From Corynebacterium imitans (lineage in GTDB: Bacteria > Actinomycetota > Actinomycetes > Mycobacteriales > Mycobacteriaceae), in the NCBI RefSeq assembly GCF_000739455.1, contig NZ_CP009211.1, positions 819,660 to 883,659 of the forward strand: DNA of 64,000 nt, given 5' to 3'. Within the stretch, counting starts at the first letter, position 1. Each line of letters begins with the position of its first letter. Shown piece after piece: positions 56,817-63,055 of this stretch. The position numbers and the translations under genes are program-made. The notes under the pieces are model-generated. The model was not told the origin of the DNA and searched no databases. It worked only from the letters and a program-made list of their open reading frames with translations.

Positions 56817-56935
56817 CGCTGTATCGCCGTGGCTTGCGACAATAGACACTTCAACGAGGCAGGGGAGTGGCCTTTAGACAGCAGAGCTGTCTCCAACAGA
56901 CGGATTGGCCATCAATCCGAACAAGGAGGCACGTG

Positions 56936-57079
56936 ATGCGCGACTTCATCCACACCGACCTGGAACTGCTCTACCAGCTCGCCGACGGCATCGACGGCGA
57001 GGATGCCGATCCAGGCGCAGCGCAAGAACTGCGCGACCTAGAGGCGGCAGGCACACCGCTGCCTTGGGCAGTGCTGTAA
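56936..57079 (+). CDS. Small acidic protein (47 aa), unknown function
   Basis: The ORF MRDFIHTDLELLYQLADGIDGEDADPG...LEAAGTPLPWAVL starts at 56936, five bases after GGAGG, and ends 91 bases before ssb. Its codon use looks coding (third positions mostly G or C) and the acidic composition is uniform. No family is recognised. It may belong to the ssb transcript. Confidence 0.55.
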   Translation: MRDFIHTDLELLYQLADGIDGEDADPGAAQELRDLEAAGTPLPWAVL

Positions 57080-57170
57080 CGACAGCGCAACCACCCCGCA
57101 GCAGCAAAGCCGCTGCTGAAGTACCCAAATTGCACAGCAAATCACACTCACTCACATAAGGAGAACCATC

Positions 57171-57596
57171 ATGTCCAACCCCTTCAACAACGGCACCATC
57201 GTCGGCAACGCAGCTCGCGCACCGAAGCTGTTCGAGCACGCAAACGGCGGGGCGACGGTGAAGCTCAGCGTCTACGCGCGCAACACCTTCAAGAACAAGA
57301 CCACCGGCAAGGTGGAAAGCGAGATCGTGGAGCTGACCGGCTACGTCCAGGACGCGAAGAACCCCGGCGTGTTCGGCTGCATCGGCTCCGGCGATCGCGT
57401 CGCGGTGAGCTACTCGCTGAAAACCGACGTCTACACCGACAAGGACGGTGTGAAGCACTACCCGCTGGTCGCACGCATCGACACCGTGCAGCTGATCGAT
57501 TCCAAGAAGGAGTCCGCTGCTCGCGCTGCCCGTCGAGGGGGCGAAGCAGCGACTGCTGCCCTGGCTGGCGCTGAGGGCGAAGAAGTACCGTTCTAA
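57171..57596 (+). CDS. ssb: Single-stranded DNA-binding protein
   Basis: 141 residues. An OB fold (GTIVGNAARAPKLFEHANGGATVKLSVYARNTFKN) is followed by a short linker and the acidic tip EEVPF, the protein-interaction tail of SSBs. It is shorter than a chromosomal SSB and is most likely plasmid- or element-borne. ATG 57171 follows AAGGAG, and a strong terminator follows the gene. Confidence 0.88.
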   Translation: MSNPFNNGTIVGNAARAPKLFEHANGGATVKLSVYARNTFKNKTTGKVESEIVELTGYVQDAKNPGVFGCIGSGDRVAVSYSLKTDVYTDKDGVKHYPLVARIDTVQLIDSKKESAARAARRGGEAATAALAGAEGEEVPF

Positions 57597-57604
57597 CAAC
57601 GACA

Positions 57605-57633
57605 CCCCGCAGGGAAACCTGCGGGGTTATTTT
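57605..57633 (+). terminator. Intrinsic terminator after ssb
   Basis: CCCCGCAGG and CCTGCGGGG form a perfect 9-bp stem with a GAAA tetraloop, followed by TTATTTTTT. Confidence 0.95.
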
Positions 57634-57685
57634 TTCAACCATTTCACGGCCTTACCCAACCGAACGCAAACATTCATGCTTAGAT

Positions 57686-57775
57686 TGACGGGGGTTTTTT
57701 CGGTACCGGTAGGGCGGTATCGGGTACCGGGGTGGTGGTGGTTGCCGGTACCCGTTTTTTACCCCCCGGTTACGG
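57686..57775. repeat. Cluster of GGTACC palindromes flanked by T tracts
   Basis: Within the 391-bp space between ssb and the P-type ATPase there are three GGTACC palindromes in GC-rich contexts (CGGTACCGG at 57701, GGGTACCGG at 57722, CCGGTACCCG at 57745), with spacings of 21 and 24 bases. T6 runs preceded by G and followed by C runs flank the cluster. It resembles a binding array for a DNA-binding protein or a remnant of an origin or transfer site. Nothing else is recognised in this space apart from the short ORF at 57770-57958. Confidence 0.5.
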
Positions 57776-57958
57776 CTTTCGGGGTTGACGTAGCCGTGTG
57801 GGGGTCGTAGGGGCCATCCTTTCTTGTTTGATGTCGTCGCGGGTTCGCATGTCTTCTCCTGTCAGGGTGAGTTTCGAGCCGTGGTTGGCGAGTAGGCCGG
57901 GATAGGCATCGAAGCGCTCGAGTGCGGCGGTTGAGCCAAGGAGTTTCGCTTCACGCAA
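57770..57958 (-). CDS. Short unassigned ORF, possible gene remnant
   Basis: About 62 residues (LREAKLLGSTAALERFDAYP...SKLTLTGEDMRTRDDIKQER) with a protein-like composition. The only start in this frame is a TTG, and the open frame continues upstream into the end of the P-type ATPase gene. It may be the C-terminal tail of a lost gene. No family is recognised. Confidence 0.25.
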   Translation of the reverse strand: MREAKLLGSTAALERFDAYPGLLANHGSKLTLTGEDMRTRDDIKQERMAPTTPTRLRQPRKP

Positions 57959-57987
57959 CCTTGTCTGTATGACCTTGTTGTCGCGGG

Positions 57988-59928
57988 CTATGCAGTTCGT
58001 TTTTGCCGGGTTTCGCCGCGGCCGGGGAGCATCATACGCAGGCCGTTGAGGATGATCAGCGCGGCGCTGCCTTCATTCAGCAGCAGTCCCGTGGTGAGGG
58101 TCATCCAGCCGGCGAGGGCCGCGATGATCAGAATGGCCACGACGGCCAGGCTGAGCGCGATGTTGATCTTGATGTTGTTCCGGGCCCGTCGGGAGAGGCG
58201 GATGGCTGCGGGGAGCCGGTCCAGTTCGTCGGCCATGAGTGCGACGTCAGCGGTTTCGAGTGCGACGTCGGTTCCGGCGGCGCCCATGGCGATGGCCAGG
58301 TCCGCGTTGGCCAGTGCGGGGGCGTCGTTGACTCCGTCGCCGACCATGGCGATAACCCCGTACCGTTCGCGCAATTCACGTACGGCGGCTGATTTGTCCT
58401 CGGGCAGCAGTTCGGCGCGGTAGTCGTCCAGACCCAGGGCATGGGCGGTGGTTTTAGCGACGGTGGCGTTGTCTCCGGTGAGCATCAGCACCCGTTCGAT
58501 GCCTAGTTCGCGCAGTTCGGCGATAGTGCTGTGGGCGTCGGGGCGCAACTGGTCCGCGACCGCCAGAACGGCCAGTGGCCGGGTGTCCTCGCGCAGTACG
58601 ACGGCGGTGCAGCCGTTTGCCTCGGCTCCGGCCACGGCCGCTCCGACTTGCGGGTCGGTGCGGTCCGCGTCCGAGGGCCGGCCGATGTGCATGGCTCGGC
58701 CGTCGACGACGGCCTCCATGCCGGCCCCGGGGAGGGCGCGGGCGTCCCTGGCGGTGGGGATGTCGAGGCCCCGGTCCCTGGCCCCGGCGGTGATGGCGTC
58801 GGCGATGGGGTGTTCGCTGCCGGCCTCGACGGCGGCGGCCAGTGCGAGGGCTTCCTGTTCGGTGGTGCCGCCGAACGCGGTGACCTGGGCCAGGGCAGGC
58901 CGGCCGCGGGTGAGTGTGCCGGTCTTGTCGAAGGCGACGGCCTTGATGTCGGCCAGGCGTTCGAGGTAGATGCCGCCCTTGATCAGGATGCCGTCCCGTG
59001 CTCCGCGGGCGATGGCGGTGACGACGCTGACCGGCACGGAGATGACCAGCGCGCAGGAGCAGGAGACAACAAGGATTACAAGGGCTCGATAGATGGCCTC
59101 ACGCCATTCGAAGCCGAACAACGGCAGAACCAGGGCCACCAGGACCGAAAGGGCGAACATGGCGGGGGTGTAGACGGCGCTGAACCGGTCGGCGAAGCGC
59201 TCGGTGCGGCTGCGGTTAGCCTGGGCCTCCTCTACCTGTTCGATCACCCGGGCGAGGATGGTGTCGTAGTGCTCCTTGGTCACCTGGACGCGCAGCACGC
59301 CGTTGCCGTTCAGGCTTCCGCCGAAGACCTCGGTCCCGGCGGAAGCCTCCACCGGCTCGGATTCGCCGGTGACCGGGCTGGCATCGACCCACGAAGCACC
59401 CTCGGTGACGGTGCCGTCGGTGGGCAGACGCTCACCGGGGCGGACGAGGACGACATCACCGGGGTGCAGCGCCTCCACGGACACGGTTTCGGTGAAGCCC
59501 CCGGCTGTGAGCCGGTTCGCGTTCGGGGGTGCCAGCTCCAACAGCGCGCTGATGGAGCCGCGTGCCTTGTCGGTGGCGTAGGCTTCCATGGCCTCGCCCA
59601 GGCTAAAGATGACCACGAGCATCGCGGCTTCTTCGATCACCCCCAGCGCGATCGCACCGATGGCGGCCATGATCAGCAGCACGGTGATGGTCAGCTGCCT
59701 GTTGCGCACGGCGCGGATGGCGCTGCGCAGCGGGTAGGCGCCGCCGATGACGATCGTGGCCCAGAATAAGGTCAGGGCCACCGGCTCGGAGTGGATGGTC
59801 CACTCCACGGCCAGCCCCGCGGCCAGCAGCACCGCGGCTACCGCCAGGGCCACCATCTCGCTGCTCTGCCACCACCGGCGCCGGGACTGAGCGGTGAGCT
59901 GTGTTGAGGTGTCAAATTCGGCATTCAT
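57988..59928 (-). CDS. P1B-type heavy-metal-translocating ATPase with a CSC motif
   Basis: 646 residues. It has about eight hydrophobic segments, the actuator motif VTGES, the phosphorylation site DKTGT (Asp334), the SEHPIADAI nucleotide-binding His-Pro motif and GDGVNDAPALANADLAIAMG. The metal-binding membrane motif, normally CPC in Cd/Zn/Pb exporters, reads CSC (residues 290-292, VVSCSCALVIS). The Ser codon TCC is one base from Pro. The N-terminal metal-binding domain is absent; a separate HMA protein is encoded just upstream. The role is probably export of Cd, Zn or a similar cation, controlled by the divergent ArsR. Confidence 0.88.
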   Translation of the reverse strand: MNAEFDTSTQLTAQSRRRWWQSSEMVALAVAAVLLAAGLAVEWTIHSEPVALTLFWATIVIGGAYPLRSAIRAVRNRQLTITVLLIMAAIGAIALGVIEEAAMLVVIFSLGEAMEAYATDKARGSISALLELAPPNANRLTAGGFTETVSVEALHPGDVVLVRPGERLPTDGTVTEGASWVDASPVTGESEPVEASAGTEVFGGSLNGNGVLRVQVTKEHYDTILARVIEQVEEAQANRSRTERFADRFSAVYTPAMFALSVLVALVLPLFGFEWREAIYRALVILVVSCSCALVISVPVSVVTAIARGARDGILIKGGIYLERLADIKAVAFDKTGTLTRGRPALAQVTAFGGTTEQEALALAAAVEAGSEHPIADAITAGARDRGLDIPTARDARALPGAGMEAVVDGRAMHIGRPSDADRTDPQVGAAVAGAEANGCTAVVLREDTRPLAVLAVADQLRPDAHSTIAELRELGIERVLMLTGDNATVAKTTAHALGLDDYRAELLPEDKSAAVRELRERYGVIAMVGDGVNDAPALANADLAIAMGAAGTDVALETADVALMADELDRLPAAIRLSRRARNNIKINIALSLAVVAILIIAALAGWMTLTTGLLLNEGSAALIILNGLRMMLPGRGETRQKRTA

Positions 59929-59994
59929 TCGGTGATTTCTTCTCTCTGTGAAACGTGAGGACATGACTCGTGAGGGTCAGCCCTCACCAGGTGA

Positions 59995-60240
59995 TCAGGC
60001 GCGGACGGGGCGTGCCGGGCCGGCCGGCGCCAGGGACAGGCCGGCCTTCTGTGCCGCTTCAACGATGGCGCTGTCGGCCACGGTGCCGTCGTGCGTGACC
60101 AGCACGACGCCGGAGGCCAGGGCGTCGACCTTCTGCACGCCGGGCAGGGCCTCGACGGGGGCAAGGTCTCTGGAGCAGCTTACGCATCCGCCCCCGAGCG
60201 CGCGGTACTTGGAACGGACCAGCTGGATGGGTGTGTTCAC
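59995..60240 (-). CDS. Stand-alone heavy-metal-associated (HMA) domain protein
   Basis: 81 residues of the ferredoxin-like HMA type. GGGCVSCSRDL provides the metal-binding Cys19 and Cys22, and VQKVDALASGVVLVTHDGTV is the central strand pair. Normally this domain is fused to the N-terminus of the ATPase, which here lacks it. GTG 60240 was chosen because the upstream GTG (60255) would include the GAAGGAG ribosome-binding site in the coding sequence. It lies 66 bases before the ATPase start and is probably cotranscribed as its metal chaperone. Confidence 0.85.
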   Translation of the reverse strand: MNTPIQLVRSKYRALGGGCVSCSRDLAPVEALPGVQKVDALASGVVLVTHDGTVADSAIVEAAQKAGLSLAPAGPARPVRA

Positions 60241-60275
60241 GGGTGTCTCCTTCACAATGTGCAGTACTTCGACAG

Positions 60276-60285
60276 ACTTCGAAGT
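60276..60285. promoter_or_regulatory. Secondary ArsR-type operator candidate
   Basis: ACTTCGAAGT is a perfect 10-base palindrome that shares the ACTTCGA half-site with the main operator 21 bases further on. It lies on the side of the HMA and ATPase genes and may control that direction. Confidence 0.5.
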
Positions 60286-60305
60286 CCGGCTTCCACGATA
60301 CTCAC

Positions 60306-60343
60306 ACTTCGATAGTTGTCAAACTATCGAAGTATGCTAGAAT
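60306..60343 (+). promoter_or_regulatory. ArsR operator and promoter
   Basis: ACTTCGATAGTT (60306-60317) and AACTATCGAAGT (60322-60333) form a perfect 12-bp inverted repeat with a 4-base centre, the usual form of ArsR/SmtB operators. TTGTCA (60316) and TAGAAT (60338) spaced by 16 bases form a promoter across it. The predicted start of transcription falls at or near the A of the arsR ATG at 60350, so the mRNA may be leaderless. Confidence 0.78.
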
Positions 60344-60349
60344 GGAGGC

Positions 60350-60733
60350 ATGTCGATCCCATCCTTGGACCCTCCTGCGCCAAGTGCGCTGGGTTACTGT
60401 ACGCCGTTGTCCGGTGAGCCAATCACGGCGGCCCAGGCCGAGGCCGTCTCCCGGATGCTCAAGGCCCTGGCGGATCCGGTCCGGCTGCGGCTGATGTCCA
60501 TGGTGCTCTCGCACGAGGGCGGCGAGGCATGCGCAATGTGTGACCTGACCGAGGGCTTCGACCTGGCAGTTTCGACACTCAGCCACCACCTGAAAATCCT
60601 GCACGACGCCGGGCTCGTTGACCGTGACAAGCGAGGGGTGTGGGTCTACTACAAGGCCCGCCCCGAGGCCATGGATGCTCTGCGCACCCTCTTCGGTTCC
60701 GACCTTTCCACGCCGCCGGCAGAAGCTGGTTGA
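60350..60733 (+). CDS. ArsR/SmtB-family metal-responsive repressor
   Basis: 127 residues with a winged helix-turn-helix (DLAVSTLSHHLKILHDAGLVDRDKRGVWVYYKARPEAM). Candidate metal ligands are Cys17 and the Cys61-x-x-Cys64 pair at the start of the recognition region, as in ArsR-type sensors of arsenite, cadmium or zinc. The gene is divergent from the HMA-ATPase pair, with the operator in between, so it should repress both and release on metal binding. Confidence 0.9.
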   Translation: MSIPSLDPPAPSALGYCTPLSGEPITAAQAEAVSRMLKALADPVRLRLMSMVLSHEGGEACAMCDLTEGFDLAVSTLSHHLKILHDAGLVDRDKRGVWVYYKARPEAMDALRTLFGSDLSTPPAEAG

Positions 60734-60840
60734 GCACGCAACCGCGCGGCACCGGGTATGGGCTTGCGATGCGCGAATCAGCTCAGAAGAAAGCCGTTTG
60801 CCGCATGCTCCTAAAACGATCCTTAGCGCTACTTTGTCAT

Positions 60841-60912
60841 GTCTAAGGGCTTTTTGGACAAGGAGTCCAACGACTTTTTGGACGGGATGTCTAAGGGCAT
60901 TTTGGACATTCC
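60841..60912 (-). repeat. Left array: three 24-bp repeats
   Basis: Units at 60841-60864, 60865-60888 and 60889-60912. On the minus strand each reads approximately TGTCCAAAAAGYCSTTRGAC plus four bases. Each unit is itself a weak inverted repeat (GTCYAA...TTGGAC). Confidence 0.85.
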
Positions 60913-61339
60913 CAGTAGCGGAAAGGCTGAATGGTTTTCGCTATAGAAAAACGCCGCGAGCTGGTTGCCCTCGAGTCCCCTAATGTCGACAAAGCCATCA
61001 CTCCGATGGCGTCGTTCAGAAGCGCGGATGAAAGTCCAAGGCCAACTACGCGGGAGCAGCGGTGCGTGTATAGCCGCCGACGGCAGACCACCCTAAGACT
61101 CAAGGAGCACGTGCTTTAAGCCCTGGTCGCCGCCGACAGCCCCGAGATGATCTACACAGCCCCTGGCGGCGAGAGCTCTTCAGTGCGCAGCCTCCGGCAG
61201 CGGTACGCCACGGGCCGCACGGCCGGTGAGCCAACCTCACCTTGCCGAGGCAACGAAGCACGATCAAGCACGGCGAAGCACCCCGTAACTGTCCTGCTTG
61301 TGACCGCAGCACAGACCACGAGAATGATCCGCTAGAAAG

Positions 61340-61411
61340 TGTCCAAGAACTCCATGGATTCCGTGTCCAATAAGTCATTAGACTCCGTGTCCAAAAACTC
61401 TATAGACATAA
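61340..61411 (+). repeat. Right array: three 24-bp repeats in opposite orientation
   Basis: Units at 61340-61363, 61364-61387 and 61388-61411 begin TGTCCAAGAACTCC, TGTCCAATAAGTCA and TGTCCAAAAACTCT. They follow the same pattern as the left array but point the other way, and the outermost unit on each side ends TAGACAT.A next to the flanking direct repeat. Confidence 0.85.
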
Positions 61412-61415
61412 CATC

Positions 61416-61453
61416 CTTAGCGCTACTTTTCCGCGGAATGGTCCTCGACCCCC
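61416..61453 (-). repeat. 38-bp Tn3-family-type terminal inverted repeat
   Basis: Read on the minus strand the sequence starts GGGGGTCGAGGACCATTCCG and ends GCGCTAAG, exactly 38 bases. This is the length, GGGG start and GCTAAG-like end of Tn3-family terminal repeats. The outer G-rich end faces right, so the transposon body would lie to the left, on the metal-resistance side. The matching left end was not found. Confidence 0.68.
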
Positions 61454-61535
61454 GCCTCGCGCGCACCGCCTGAGCAGCCTCCTACATCCGGTTGAGGATG
61501 GTCCTGCGGGACTGGGCGATCGGCCATAAAGAGCC

Positions 61536-61712
61536 GCAGCCATCGTTCTCTGGAGCACCGTCTACCTCGACCGCACGGTCGCCACCCTGACCAGCGACGG
61601 CGGTGACATCGACCCGGACGTCCTGCGGTTCCTCTCATCGCTGGGATGGGAACACATCAACCTCACCGGCGACTTAGATAAGTACGTCATTGCTTCTCAC
61701 TATCTTCTCTGA
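61536..61712 (+). pseudogene. tnpA: Tn3-family transposase (TnpA) C-terminal remnant
   Basis: The open frame reads [18 protein letters not shown], then [23 protein letters not shown], the typical end of Tn3-family TnpA, followed by a short unrelated tail and a stop at 61712. The rest of the ~1000-residue transposase is absent. It lies outside the 38-bp terminal repeat, so it may come from a different or rearranged copy. Confidence 0.8.
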
Positions 61713-61726
61713 AAGGAAGATGTATC

Positions 61727-62377
61727 GTGCCTGATGCCCGTGAACTGACTCGGATGCTCAAAGATTTCCGAGAATACATCCCAGCCGTAGTTGGAGCCAT
61801 CGTCGTCATTGCAACCGTGATCGGTCTTCTCGTCCCAAACCTTGAAGGTGGATCCAGAAGCGCCGACGATGCCAATAACAGCGGTGCGACTAACTCGGGC
61901 ACGACTAACTCGGGCACGACTAACTCGCAGGGTGATTACTCGGATCCGTCTGCTGATTGGTATTGGTACCTAACCGATGATCCTGTTAATGCCCTCCATG
62001 AGGGGATTCGGTCGGGGGTAGATTTGTACGTAGACGGGAAGTGGCATGAAAGGTCAATCCTCGCCACTGATCGGGGTTCGGCTCGAGCGTCTTTCAGGCA
62101 TTATCGAGTACCAGACATCGCGAAAACGCTGCGCCTCAAGGCGACTTGGGTTGACGACATCCCGAACACAGGCGCACCTGGCCAGGTCACGATCCAGCAT
62201 GAAGGGCAAACCATAGGCGAGTTCACTGTCCCGGTTGGGGAGATCGTCGAACACACTTTCGATATCCAAGGCGGAGGTATTATTAGCGTTTTCATCGCTG
62301 CTTACGACCCTTCGACTGAAGAACGAGTGCCTTCAGACGGTCTTGCACTCCTCACCCCGGTGGTTACGAACTACTGA
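61727..62377 (+). CDS. Membrane-anchored protein of unknown function with a Ser/Asn/Thr linker
   Basis: 216 residues from GTG 61727, preceded by GAAAGGAAGA. A short cytoplasmic N-terminus and one transmembrane helix (residues ~18-38) come first. A low-complexity linker with direct repeats of NSGTT follows (~50-68), then a ~145-residue beta-rich extracytoplasmic domain with Trp and Tyr clusters near its start (ADWYWYLTDDP). Third-codon GC is lower than in the backbone genes. A strong terminator follows. No family is recognised. Confidence 0.72.
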   Translation: MPDARELTRMLKDFREYIPAVVGAIVVIATVIGLLVPNLEGGSRSADDANNSGATNSGTTNSGTTNSQGDYSDPSADWYWYLTDDPVNALHEGIRSGVDLYVDGKWHERSILATDRGSARASFRHYRVPDIAKTLRLKATWVDDIPNTGAPGQVTIQHEGQTIGEFTVPVGEIVEHTFDIQGGGIISVFIAAYDPSTEERVPSDGLALLTPVVTNY

Positions 62378-62404
62378 CATCAACAACGCACCGGATCAGG
62401 CCGT

Positions 62405-62443
62405 GAAAGAAAGCGCTGGGAGCAACACCCAGCGCTTTCTTTA
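62405..62443. terminator. Strong terminator hairpin
   Basis: AAAGAAAGCGCTGGG and CCCAGCGCTTTCTTT form a perfect 15-bp stem (62406-62420 with 62428-62442) around a 7-base loop. The A- and T-rich flanks allow function in both directions. Confidence 0.88.
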
Positions 62444-62500
62444 TGCGTGGGTCAAATCAGAGTCACAGTACGGACGCCGTGGGGGAGTAGCGACGGTACA

Positions 62501-62960
62501 GCTCCAAGTGCGCTGACACTTCACAGCGCATTTCACGCGCCACTTTGCTGCACATCATCCGTGCTGTTTCGTTGTGCGGTGCAGTGGCGCGTTTACTGGC
62601 TCTTCTGCTGCGCAATTCATTGCACTGCGTAGTGTCTGTGGCTGTTTATTAACACGCAGGTTGCACTGTGTATTGGGTAGCCATTCCATCGGCACGTTTA
62701 CTGCGCGATGAAATGCCCCGACACTTCAATGACACGTGAATTGGGCAATAAAGTGGCTCGCCAGTCTATTGACACCTTTACTGCGCAACAGAATGACGCT
62801 GTCATTTTGCCGGCCTTTCTGCGGGCGTCTCTTCTGCGCAACACACGCGCTATTGTCCCGGCCGACGTACTGCGCACTATGTCCGCCACTTAACAGACCA
62901 ATCCGCTGCGCAGCATAGTGACACTCCGCTCAGCGTGGCCCAGATTTCTTCGATTTTCGC
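62501..62960. repeat. Field of degenerate short repeats with TGCGCA cores
   Basis: This part of the 678-bp gene-free space has no convincing ORF, but is built from related short motifs. GTTTACTGCGCG, CTTTACTGCGCAAC, CTTCTGCGCAAC, GTACTGCGCACTA and CGCTGCGCAGC recur. TTGACAC, TTCAATGACAC and TATTGTCC-like steps lie between them, about 20 or 40 bases apart. It resembles a worn iteron field, an origin or a transfer-related site next to the mobilization gene. Confidence 0.55.
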
Positions 62961-63014
62961 TGAATCTCAGCGGTTTTCCCGCCGCCAATGACCGACGACG
63001 CCGACGGCACCCTA

Positions 63015-63035
63015 TACGGCCCGCAGAAGGCCGTA
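63015..63035 (-). other. Small perfect hairpin 3' of the mobilization gene
   Basis: TACGGCC and GGCCGTA form a 7-bp stem with a 7-base loop, about 20 bases after the stop codon of the minus-strand gene. No T tract follows, so its role as a terminator is uncertain. Confidence 0.4.
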
Positions 63036-63055
63036 CAAGGCAGGGGAGAGCAGCG

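Larger units (their letters stand above)
60819..61429. mobile_element. Putative non-autonomous element with triple-repeat inverted ends and long direct-repeat flanks
   Basis: ATCCTTAGCGCTACTTT occurs at 60819-60835 and again in the same direction at 61413-61429. Between them the ends are related as ~75-bp imperfect inverted repeats, each made of three 24-bp units. If the element ends are TGT...ACA (60835-61413, 579 bp), the flanking duplication is 15 bp, TCCTTAGCGCTACTT. The ~430-bp interior has only short unconvincing ORFs (such as 60931-61119) and no recognisable transposase. It covers most of the ~990-bp space between arsR and the protein at 61727. Confidence 0.7.

Noticed and set aside
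60931..61119. 62-codon ORF inside the small element
   Set aside because: No ribosome-binding site that stands out, no family, and an atypical composition; not supported as a gene.
60841..61411. The 24-bp repeats as a CRISPR array
   Set aside because: Only three units per side without spacers, inverted between the two sides, and no cas genes; the arrangement fits transposon ends.
62501..62960. Degenerate repeats as a CRISPR array
   Set aside because: Motifs are not identical, spacing is irregular and no cas genes are near.
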